This document shows positions 37,301-46,700 of a stretch of DNA of 64,000 nucleotides, piece after piece. Within the stretch, counting starts at the first letter, position 1. Each line of letters opens with the position of its first letter. Origin of the DNA: Pyxicephalus adspersus. Lineage: Eukaryota; Chordata; Amphibia; Anura; Pyxicephalidae. The stretch is taken from NCBI RefSeq assembly GCF_032062135.1, contig NC_092859.1:27122288-27186287 (forward strand), written 5' to 3'. A program made the position numbers and the translations under genes. The notes under the pieces are model-generated. The model searched no databases. It was not told the origin of the DNA and saw only the letters and a program-made list of their open reading frames with translations.

Positions 37301-37958
37301 AATATGATACCAGTTTTACTTCAGCTCCCATGGGGTGCCTAAAAAGAACCCCTTTGGGGGAAGGGGGTTGCATAATAACCAGTGTCACAGCCCAGACACA
37401 TTTTCCAAACTTAAATTAACTAGATTGAGTTTCTATTGATAAATCAAAACACCACCAAACTATGCGATGTCAGAATTTGGTGCCCATGATGATGTCTGTA
37501 AAAATGTTCTGCTACACTATATACAGCTTAAAAGCTCATCCAAAACATCTAATTTTAAAGAAAGCGTTTTTCTTAAATTTTGTCCCCAAAGCCTAATTTA
37601 AAAGACTCTCTCTCCCTCTCTGCTGTATGACATTTAAAAATGCATCTGTTATTGACCCTTACATCAGTGCCCAGTCCCCTTATGCCTTTTTTGGGAAAAA
37701 AATCTTATCAGCTAAAAAAAGGCCATAAATTACCAGCCTGGTTTACCTTCCTCCCTTCCCAATAGACCTCAATGAGATTAGCTGCAATTTTGGCTTTCCC
37801 TGAATCTGTGAACTAAACCAAATGTGTCCATCACTGATCTGATTATATAAATTAATAAAAATATGTACAATCTATTAATATGTAGTCACACTAATTATGT
37901 CATTTCCTTCTCTAGGGTTAAACAGCACCCAGAATACCCTTTCCATGATGAGTACTGA
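28230..37958 (+). CDS. AKR gene B: rho-crystallin (frog lens crystallin, AKR1 family), complete
   Basis: Rho-crystallin, the abundant soluble lens protein of frogs, is a recruited aldo-keto reductase. Nine exons: 28230-28316, 30162-30329, 31380-31496, 33974-34051, 34429-34551, 35059-35168, 35960-36125, 37073-37155 and 37916-37958. They total 975 nt including TGA, or 324 residues, the length I recall for rho-crystallin. Every intron is GT-AG, with phases 0,0,0,0,0,2,0,2. Landmarks: [19 protein letters not shown] at 11-29; Asp51; Thr56 where active AKRs have Tyr (AFITGNE); Lys85; His118; Ser167-Asn168 and Gln191; Tyr217; Lys271, Arg277 and Asn281 of the NADPH loop; C-terminus [10 protein letters not shown]. 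The NADPH pocket looks intact, but loss of the general-acid tyrosine suggests weak or no reductase activity. CCAAT and TATA elements precede it and AATAAA lies about 180 nt after the stop. The name comes from memory of the family, not a search. Confidence 0.95.
28934..29237. mobile_element. Harbinger-like MITE in rho-crystallin intron 1
   Basis: Ends GGCTGTGTACACGTTAGATT and AATCTGACCTGTGTACATAG are inverted repeats. The element is flanked by TTA at 28931-28933 and 29238-29240, a 3-bp TWA duplication typical of PIF/Harbinger. 304 bp, no transposase. Confidence 0.75.
30162..30329 (+). CDS. Rho-crystallin exon 2
   Basis: Codons 30-85. The codon at 30240-30242 is ACC (Thr56), at the position of the catalytic tyrosine. 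Asp51 and Lys85 are present. Acceptor TTTTAG, donor GTGAGC. Confidence 0.95.
30560..30780. repeat. MITE remnant in rho-crystallin intron 2
   Basis: GAAGGGGGGAAGATAAGCGA and neighbouring sequence resemble the interior of the element at 28934. No clear ends. Confidence 0.35.
31380..31496 (+). CDS. Rho-crystallin exon 3
   Basis: Codons 86-124, [19 protein letters not shown] to LMHWPVSLK with His118. Acceptor CTCCAG, donor GTAGGT. Confidence 0.95.
31497..33973 (+). other. Rho-crystallin intron 3 content
   Basis: 2.5 kb intron, AT-rich, with an A-run and (TA)n microsatellite at 32760-32797. No transposon or exon recognised. Confidence 0.5.
33974..34051 (+). CDS. Rho-crystallin exon 4
   Basis: 26 codons, [20 protein letters not shown] then FCATWE. 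This is the variable loop region of AKRs. Acceptor GTGCAG, donor GTAAGT. Confidence 0.95.
34429..34551 (+). CDS. Rho-crystallin exon 5
   Basis: 41 codons, [20 protein letters not shown] to VCNQ. It differs from the gene C exon at one residue of 41 (Leu/Ile). Donor GTACTC. Confidence 0.95.
35059..35168 (+). CDS. Rho-crystallin exon 6
   Basis: 110 nt, [20 protein letters not shown] to SHRDKN plus two bases of Trp228. Ile replaces the proline usual in CHPY. Confidence 0.95.
35960..36125 (+). CDS. Rho-crystallin exon 7
   Basis: 166 nt, [20 protein letters not shown] through [15 protein letters not shown]. It includes Lys271, Arg277 and Asn281, which contact the 2'-phosphate side of NADPH in AKRs. 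Confidence 0.95.
36265..36564. mobile_element. MITE in rho-crystallin intron 7
   Basis: Termini CAAGGGTGTAGTGG and CCAATACACCCCTG form an imperfect inverted repeat around a GC-richer core with a C-run at 36540-36552. No target duplication seen. Probably hAT-type by terminus. Confidence 0.5.
37073..37155 (+). CDS. Rho-crystallin exon 8
   Basis: 83 nt, [19 protein letters not shown] then NLHYGPFK and two bases of a Glu codon. Acceptor CTCAG, donor GTAAGT. Confidence 0.95.
37916..37958 (+). CDS. Rho-crystallin exon 9 with stop
   Basis: 43 nt ending [13 protein letters not shown] and TGA at 37956-37958. The C-terminal [10 protein letters not shown] is typical of AKR1 proteins. Confidence 0.95.
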
Positions 37959-38136
37959 AGACCAACTAATTGCTGACTCCAAAAAAAAAAAGCTTTCTGT
38001 ATTGTAAATGTAAAGCTTTAGTAGAGCTGTCAAATACAGAAAAAAACTAACATTTAGTCATTTGCTCGATATTTATAAAGCATTAATGACTGGATGGATG
38101 AACGTTATGTCTCTTATTGCCTCATGCATAACTACC

Positions 38137-38142
38137 AATAAA
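38137..38142 (+). terminator. Polyadenylation signal of rho-crystallin gene
   Basis: AATAAA 179 nt after the stop codon, the first such hexamer downstream in this orientation. Confidence 0.7.
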
Positions 38143-39170
38143 TTTATTGCTGAACATCAAAACATTGTTGTGAATGTTTGTCAAGTAGAGATAAGGCATG
38201 ATGGATTTTCATTTTCGTGGACTCTGGTGTTTTAAAGTAAAAAAAAAAAAAAAAAATCTCACAAATTCTTTACCACATAATCTGTACTTTTAAAAACACA
38301 GAGATGAAATTATATTTTTTTCCTGTAAATTTATTTTGGATCCACACTCCAACACTGCAGGCCTTCCTGTCACCCTTTTATAGAAAACTATAGTTGTTTT
38401 AGACAGTCTTTATTTATTTAGTATGGTTAAGAGTATTATTTAATATGTATGTTTGAATAACAAACAGCTAAACGCTCCTGCATGACAGTTTAAGCAAGTG
38501 TACACAAGTCTTACAATTTCATATTCTCATACACTTAGATACTGGGGAGGAAACATTTTCCCAGCACTAACAGACAGCAATAAAAACCTGGTAGGGGTTT
38601 AGTAGCTCCAATACACATCTGCTTTTTACCAAGCTGCACATGCATATTGTAGCAGTGGTGGCCCGCCATTTCCCCTATCATTTACTAGAGAAGGGTTTGT
38701 GTACACCTAGAGGGAGCTAAATGAACTAGTTTAGGAAAATACCAGCCACTTGTAGAACTTTTTGTACATTCTCTCATTGTCTGATAAGGTTTACTATGTA
38801 CTCAGAAATGAAGTATGGTGAAAGTATCAAATTCCTAACATTCATTAAATTTTCACTCAAAGATGTCTTTCTGATAAACTCCAGGCACAAGGATAATCTG
38901 TTGTATAATATATAATGTGTTATATAAATATGTACTTATCTAAAGCTTAATATTTTGTCCACCACACATTAACCCAACCCTGCAGGCATCATTAAATGTA
39001 GGCACTACAACTGGGACAACACTAACTAATTCTGTTCTGTCACCTACTAACCTACATACCAACCTATTTCTGTTAATATGATTTATGGTCAGCATAAGTG
39101 CAAACAATAATTCATATTTGGCTCAGATTACTTCTTCTACTCTCTATCTCACAGTCAAAATGCTGGCATA

Positions 39171-40139
39171 TCTATATATAAAAATTGTATGTATGTATGT
39201 GTGTGTGTGTATGTATGTTCCACCATCACTCGAAAACGCATGGAAACATTTCAATCAAACTTGCCATACATATGAGTGAGACTCATGCGAGTGCACCAGT
39301 CATCTTTGTACAGCGCTGTGCTATATGTCAGAGGTATATTTTGATGTATGTATGTGTGTATGTCATCACTAGGAAATGCATTGAGACATTTAAACCAAAC
39401 TTGCCAGACATATGACACCGCTGATCTTTGTACAGTGCTGTGGTATATGTCAGAGGTATATAAATGTATAATAATAGTGCGTGACCTCTGTACAGAGACT
39501 GATGGGTTTAGCTCAGTGTTTAATTGTACAGCATTATGGTATATGTCCGAGCAATATAAATCTATATACTGTATAAAAAAATTGTATGTATGTATGTGTG
39601 TATGTTCTACCATCACTCAAAAAGACATGGAGACAATTCAACCAAACTTGCTATACATATGACTGAGACTCATGTGAGTTCACCAGTCATCTTTGTACAG
39701 CGCTGTGCTATATGTCAGAGCTATATTTGGATGTGTGTATGTCATTACTAGGAAAAGCACGTAGACATTTCAACCAAACTTGCTAGACATATGACTCAGA
39801 CTCATGTAACTGCACCGCTGATCTTTGTACAGTGCTGTGGTATATGTCAGAGGTATATTTACATGTATGTATGTATGTATGTGTATATGGATTGCTCAGT
39901 GACAGTGTGCCTTTTGCTTATATTTTTTACATATTTTGTTTTGGACTCTTTTACAAATTTGTGGGTTGTAATAATGCTTTCGAGAAAACGTAAGGCAATT
40001 GGCCGAGTGCAATCAAAGGCAAAAAAAATTACACAACACCGTGGACAAGAAAATCAGTATAGCTTTATTTGAGTCCTTTTCCTGTATAATATAAGATTGC
40101 AAAAAATAAATACCCGGGCAACGCCGGGTTATCAGCTAG
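39171..40139 (+). mobile_element. Nonautonomous Helitron
   Basis: Starts TCTATATATAAAAATTGTAT after A and ends with a hairpin (CCCGG-GCAACG-CCGGG) followed by TTATCAGCTAG, just before T at 40140. TC at the 5' end, a hairpin a few bases from a 3' CTAG, and A/T insertion without duplication are the Helitron hallmarks. Internally, four related blocks run A-B-A'-B' (39180-39340, 39340-39470, 39575-39728, 39729-39860), each with TGTATG runs, a CAAACTTGC core and CTTTGTACAG. A short frame, MLSRKRKAIGRVQSK (from 39974), looks like the start of a Helitron replicase-helicase, which then stops. Confidence 0.85.
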
Positions 40140-41087
40140 TGCTTGAATAAAAAAGCAGGTGTCAAGACATAGTTTTGTTAGATACATTTTAAAAATAATA
40201 ATAATCATCAATTAGTGATTATATAAGGGCTAATTTGTTATGGCAGTAAAGTTGCAGTGCCCAAACTTATCCTGCACACCAGAATTCCCTAGCACTTCTG
40301 AAGGCGCTACATGTAGTGTCTCCATGTGTTTTTGTTTGTTTTTTTTTTTTTGAACCAGTGCTGCCATGTGAGTGCTCGAATCGTGGTAAGGTGCCAGCTG
40401 TGGGGAACCGTGCAAAGTCCTGCGATAAAGTAGCAGGTGTGAACCTTCCCTAACTGTACTATTATTAGTTATTGCGTTTTTGTGTTTTGGGTACATTCAA
40501 ATAGTTCAGAAATATTTATTTGTTCCCATATGTGAATTATTTTTAAATATATGTTGGTATCTTTATTACTAAAATGCATATTTTACCAAATTTAATGTTT
40601 GGCCAATTTATACCTATTGTCATTTACTTTTGTGTCTTTAATTCCTGCGTAATTGGGGGTGAGTTACATTAACAGACACATTCCATTAGTCATAATTTGA
40701 TGGCAATAAATTAAAAAGTCCAAAGAGTTTAAATCTTAGAACATTTAAAATGTGTACTTCCTATGTTAGGTATAGTATGCAATCCTTGGGTTATGCCTGA
40801 CTTGACATATATGCGGCTCCTTTGATGGTAAGTAAGTGATAAGGGTTTACTGATAACTTTTCTCAAAGAGAAGCCTCAAAGTCATGAAGTGATTCAGCAA
40901 AATTTGATTCAGAAAATCCTGGGTAATAATGGCACTGCTGTCTCAATACCAGATTTAAAGATATTGTCTATATTACATAAAATTGACAAACTCTATAGTT
41001 CAGTGTCATATATATTTATAGCTAAAAACAAAAAATTAATAAAGTACCTTTTACTAGTCCTTAGTGGTTGCATTCTTTTTTTAAAAC
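40140..41087. other. Spacer between Helitron and Tc1-like MITE
   Basis: About 950 bp of AT-rich DNA. At 40760-40840 there is a weak resemblance to an AKR exon 1 donor area (ATATATGCGGCTCCTTTGATG then GTAAGTAAG), too short to call an exon. Confidence 0.35.
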
Positions 41088-41500
41088 TAATCTACACTCT
41101 GTACACCATAATTACAAAGTGAAAACAGAATTTTATACAATTATGCAAATTCATTAAAAATAAATTGAAGTATCACATATACATTCAAAACTTTACTTTA
41201 TATTTAGTTGAAGCACTTTTGGCAGCAATTACACACTTAAGTCTTTTTGGGTATGATGCAGCAAGCTTAGCACACCTGAACTGGGGAATTGTCTGCCATT
41301 CTTCTTTGAAAATCATCAAGCTCAGTCAGGTTTGCATGTGAGTTTTGGGTCATTATCATTTTAAAAGGTAAACCTTTGGTCTGAGGTCCTGAGCAATGTC
41401 GTGCAGGTTACTGATAAGGATATCTCTTGTACTTTGCTTTACTAAATTGTCTAAAATTTTGTTTTCACTTTGTCCATATGGGGTACTGAGTGTAGATTAA
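41088..41500 (-). mobile_element. Internally deleted Tc1-like element, family 3
   Basis: Terminal inverted repeat: TAATCTACACTCTGTACACC with ACAAAGTGAAAACA at the left, TTTTCACTTTGTCC with GGTACTGAGTGTAGATTA at the right. Inside, GTTGAAGCACTTTTGGCAGC and TTGGGTATGATGCA match the C-terminal coding end of a Tc1 transposase in reverse. Most of the gene is deleted. Confidence 0.7.
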
Positions 41501-41821
41501 TGAGAGAAAACCTAGGACAGGGCTACAAACACATTTTTCTCTCCTAATTTCGGTTACATATGTGGTAGTATTTAACAGACATTAGGCTAGCTCTACATTA
41601 TGCAATATTTTTGTTCAATTAGATAATCAAGTCTGTGTTAAATTGGACAGTGGGGGATCATGGACATCACTGGACCCTGAAAAACAATAGTAAAAATATT
41701 TTTCTGAACGTTATCAAAATTTCTAGAAAATTTCTGGGGACTGGTAGGATTTTTTGAACAGGTCTCTCTGACTCTCCCAGGAATTTTGATTATAATACTA
41801 TATTTAGCATTTACTTTTCTT

Positions 41822-42345
41822 TCCACTGACCCCTGCATTGTCTGTTAGTGCAGACTCTTTGCCCCTGATTCATCAATAAAATCCGCGCTCGCTGGAAGCG
41901 CGAAAGTACGCGCGGCCAGCGATCGCGGTTTACCGCAGTCCGGACTCGAGTGTGCGCGTACACTCGCCTCACTGCCAGCCGGATTCCTGCCTTCATAATA
42001 ATGGCTCCGGCCGCGAGCTTTTTCAGTTGCTGAATAGCGCGACGGCGTACGATTTCGGATCGCGAATACGAATGCGCGAGCGATAATCCGATTCTGCTTG
42101 ATGAATCAGGGGCTTTAACTCAGCATTACACATCACTATCTTCTTAGACTCGGTTACATGTCGTTTACCTCTGCTCTTGGCAATAAATGCTACTGGCCCC
42201 TGCTCACTGTAGAGCATTACTGACCTCTGCATTACATATTTCTGACCCCTGCACTCTGCATTACATGTTACTACTCCTTGCAATTTTTGTTGCACACTAC
42301 TGACCTCTGCACTTTGCAATACATACTACTGATTCCTGCCATCGT
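41822..42345 (-). repeat. Degenerate satellite of about 30-bp units, locus 2, split by a MITE
   Basis: Units such as CTACTGACCTCTGCACTTTG and CATTACATGTTACT are the reverse complement of the array at 6290. Satellite sequence flanks the MITE at 41861-42113 on both sides (41822-41860 and 42114-42345), so the MITE inserted into it. It ends about 245 bp before the gene C start codon. Confidence 0.6.
41861..42113. mobile_element. GC- and CpG-rich MITE upstream of AKR gene C
   Basis: Perfect 16-bp inverted ends GCCCCTGATTCATCAA and TTGATGAATCAGGGGC, flanked by TTT on both sides. The inside is unusually rich in CG dinucleotides (GCGCGAAAGTACGCGCGGCC type). No coding capacity. Superfamily uncertain. 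Confidence 0.7.
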
Positions 42346-42469
42346 TATGCACCCCTGACCACCATGCCTTGCTCACTTCATAAAATAGAGCATGCTGTAT
42401 CATGCAATCCTTTTTTGTATGTTCAGGTACATCTCCACCTGTAAAAGTTTGCCTACAACCGTTTTACAG

Positions 42470-42544
42470 TCTCAGGCAGGGTTCAGCTTGTCAGCCACAC
42501 CCAATGTGTTATCTAACCAATGTTCAAAGCTAATCGCTATATAG
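42470..42544 (+). promoter_or_regulatory. Proximal promoter of AKR gene C
   Basis: CCAAT at 42517-42521 and TATATAG at 42538-42544, 52 nt before the ATG (53 nt in gene B). The upstream CTCAGGCAGG motif at 42471 is shared with B. Confidence 0.65.
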
Positions 42545-42589
42545 ACAGCTAAAGCAACTGAACATTTTCACACTCCCCAACAAAGCAGC

Positions 42590-42676
42590 ATGGCTCTCAC
42601 CAAGGACACTCGGGTTCCCCTTAACGATGGCAATGCCATACCTATTCTAGGATTGGGCACTTATGCCTCTCCTGAT
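42590..42676 (+). CDS. AKR gene C exon 1
   Basis: Codons 1-29, [18 protein letters not shown] to ASPD. ATG in context AGCATGG. Donor GTAAGT. Confidence 0.95.
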
Positions 42677-43691
42677 GTAAGTACGAATTATCTTTTAACT
42701 AACAATTTTAATTTAATGACGTTATTTGTGCAGTAAAAAAAAAAAAACTTTGTAAATTGTATCAACAACCTGAGTAATATATGCTGCTGAAACATAATTC
42801 TCAACTGTGCCTTTTGGAGAGATAGTTTCTCTGTATGAACCAAAGCAACTTTTAGATCTGTATAAACAAATGTTCTTCTTATTTAGCAAAAGTAAATATC
42901 TTGATTTGTAAACCTCTGGTACCCAACTTGTGATCTTGGGAGCCTTTAAATTTTAGTGTGCAGCCCCCGGGGGCCCCTGAAATCAGTACTCTCTGGATCC
43001 CTTACATTACACTGTTTAATAAGTAAGCAAAAAAAAAAAAAATAGAGCATATTTTCCATCTCTAATCATCTCTTGCAGTAGGCTTGAAGTCTTTAAACAT
43101 CTCCGGGTGCCATCAGATGTCATCAGTGTCTGACAACTTTTTGTAGCATTATATGTAATGAATATTACATTTTTGAAAACTCTAAATGATACATTGATCT
43201 AAAATTTAAAATTTTAATAATTTGGTTAGTTTTACTTATATTCTACTTAAATCAACCTTGCATCACATATTTAGATCTAGATAGAGATATGTTTTGATGT
43301 TACCTGCATGTATGGTGAGCAATATTTTTTTGTAACACTCCCAGGTATTTATTACCTTTCGTATACTCCCTCCAATACTCCCTCTGACAATACCTTTATC
43401 TGCTCTTCTCTCAAGAAGGACAGCCCATCTTTTTTTACACATCATCTGGGGTCCGCATTTATTTCCTAGACCTAAATTTTTTTTTACAAATCACACATTC
43501 ACGCAATTCCTGGTATATGAGCAGTTTCTGACTGCATTTGCAAATATCTGTCTCAGATCAGTTTCTGAACAGCCAATTTTTTTGTTACTTGCTAGAAAAC
43601 TACAGTGTTGAATAATTGGGAGGAGACTGATGAAATGTTTCTTCTTGCCTTCACCTTTTGGCTGACATCTTCACCTAGACAAGGTCAAATA

Positions 43692-43731
<40 letters not shown>

Positions 43732-46700
43732 AAAAGGAAGATATCCAAAAAAACTATACTGTTTTCACCGTCTTAAAGATAGTTATGCCAAGGTGAAAAT
43801 TGTTTTTGTGTAAGGCTGGCCCAATTGAACCCAACAGATGCAAGCAATTCAATTGCTAAAATATAGTTTGCAACTACGAGCCCACGGAAGATTGAAAATG
43901 AAGGGCATAAAAAGCTGCAATCAGCCATGACTAATCTCTAATTGCTTCTTTTACTCCTATAAAAAGGGAATAATTTGCTGCATTGGGGCGTCAACTTGGT
44001 TAGGGATACTTTCAGCAGGACACAGCAGTGTGTGAATTTTGGAGGATGAAGATGAGCAGATCTTAGTGTAATTCAGCCCCAACATTTTTTTTTCAATCTT
44101 ACAAAAAGCAGGGAAAAGTTGCTGTCTCTTCTGTCTGAAACCTCATTAGGGAGGTTTTCCCTTACTTCCTTTTTAATGACAATTAGAAAAGAAGTAAGCG
44201 GAAATCTGCATCAGTAGTACAGACAAAAATGACAAAAGTTCTTATCTTTCATAACTTTACATTAAAAATGTTTTCTATTGCTGTTTGTGTCACTGTCGTT
44301 GAATTCTCCTCTTGGTACCAAAAATTTTGGTCTACCTGCAGAATGGCAGACTGCAATAATACAAAGGCTGTTTGTATTCAACTGTAAAATCAAGGCTGTT
44401 AGTATGTCTACATGACTGTAATCTATTTTTGTGACTTTAGTTGGACTTTGAGAATGCCTTCACAGATAAGTTGAAATGTATGCAGCAGGTCAAATGAAGG
44501 GTGAATAAATCAGATGACATGTATGTGTGTTGTTTTACATAAGTAAATTGACAGGAAAAAAGGCAATTTACTACTACAAAAAACTTTCATGCAGTTCTGG
44601 ACTTAGAAATTCTAGGAAATATCACACTTATAGCCACCCCTAGGCAATACATTAGTTTTTAGGGCGCTTTGGTGACCACTGGTGCTTTTCTTTTACTGCA
44701 CAAATAATTGCTTTGAATTGGATTTTGTACGGTGCTCCTAGTTCTGGCAGCCAGTGCAGACAATCTTCCTATCATTTCCTTGCTTTTACTTTCTAGGTTC
44801 CTAAGAGCATTGGCGAGGAAGCCACAAAGGTTGCCATTGAACTTGGCTACCGACATATTGATTGTGCCTACATATACGGCAACGAAGTCCAGATTGGAAA
44901 TGCCATTCGTGCAAAGATTGCTGACGGTACAGTTAAGAGGGAAGACATCTTCTACACAGGAAAGGTATTGTCACACATGTGAAGACAGAGCCACTAGGGG
45001 GTGCTACGACTTGCACAAAAGTGGTGTTAGCTCTGAGAAGGGCCAAAGCACAGAGTCTAAGCAGTAAACAGGTCTTCTCCAGAGCCTCTAGTGGTGAGGA
45101 TGTTGCACTGCTGGTTACCGCCAGGTTGCTGTCTTCGGGCACACCAGGTTGGGCAGGTAGATACACAGTACCAAATCACAAGGCAGAAGAATTGTCAAGG
45201 AGGGCCAGGGTCAAGGAAGGCAGTAATCAAGAGAGGTCAGGTCACAAGCCAGGCATCAAATACCAGGGATCCAGGAAAAAGACAACACTGACAAAGGGAC
45301 CACCGCAGACAAAGGGAGCACAGGAGACACTGGAAGCAACAAGAGGCACATGTGACACTGGGATAACCACAGACAGAGAGGAACACACGAACATCACAAG
45401 GGAACTGGCTGGGAAACAACAGACTGGGCAACAAGGGGTTACACAGGAGCTGGACAAGGAAAGCACTGAATAAACCAACAGGTGTACAGGAAATGCTCAG
45501 CAGAGCTAGGGGGGTTGACATTAGTGGAGAAGTCTTGCACGAATGCTGAGTGCTGTGTCTGAGCTAGCTAAATAGCCAGGCATGAGTAAGAGGCTGTTTT
45601 GGGATTGGTCGGTGGGATGGACTAAACTGATAAAACTTGGAAGAGCAGGTGCGCCCAGAGTTAGAAGGTGCCTGCACCTAGCGAGGAAGAGGTAAGTGTG
45701 ACAGGTATACATTCTTAATAAAACAATATTATATTCTTCCTAATTCCTGAGGCTTCCAGCAAACCTGGAATTATTTGTTATTAGTTGGCAAATGTTTTTA
45801 ATTCTGGATTAGATCTATTTCAGCTTTGCTGGATCACAGAGGTTCTCCCATGATAGTCTATTTTTTTCTAGTCTTGGAGACCTTTAATAAATCAGGCCCT
45901 TTGTGTATATAGGACTATGCTAACTAGGAATGGGCAAATGTTTGGCAAAAAACAGGACAATCTAAAGTCTACGTGAAAGGCAAAATTAGAGTGGTTGTTA
46001 GGAGTTTATAGGATTTAAATGGGTTAAAAAGAGTCACAGAAGCTCATTTAACCTAGTATGAACTTTATACTAGTTCCAAAAAAGTAACCCTAACACTAAA
46101 CATAACTGTGTCATGACAATAACATGACATTTAGGCCATGTCATGCAGTTGAAAAAAATACATCTTGGTAAATTGGATCTTGATAATGAAAATGTAGATT
46201 TACTATCCATTGAACAGCCTGGAGAAGGAACAAGAAGCTGAAATTTGCTTTAACACTTAACCTGCCGCCTAATAATCCCCAACCATCAGTTCATCTCTAA
46301 CTAGTAATTTCTGTATAATTTTTTTTCTTTGAAGCTCTGGTGCACATTCTTTTCCCCTGACCTTGTGCGTAAAGGTTTGGAGACGTCCCTGAAGGATGTT
46401 GGATTGGACTATTTGGATCTCTTTATTATGCACTGGCCTTTCTCCCTCAAGGTGGGTGAAATTTGAAAATAGCCTATGTTTTCCACATATACATTTTATT
46501 TTGTTATCTCAGTATATCCAGACTTCCCTTTGTACAAGCAAATTTGGACAGCATTAGAAGAAATAACTTACCCAGTCAGCTTGTCTTTTGTTGTCCACGT
46601 AAAAAGTTTTTCTTTACTTCCTATCTCAGAGACATCACAACTCTCTAATTCTGTTATATTGTACAAATGTTACATTACTGTTCCAGAGATAAGAATTATT

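Noticed and set aside
40780..40850. Possible relic AKR exon 1 (GCGGCTCC...GATG then GTAAGTAAGTG)
   Set aside because: Only about 20 bp resembles the exon 1 end of gene B. No upstream GLGTY coding is present and no other exons follow before gene C.
44979..45473. 164-codon plus-strand open frame
   Set aside because: It lies wholly within the solo LTR in gene C intron 2, has no known motif, and overlaps long frames in other phases, as expected from LTR composition.
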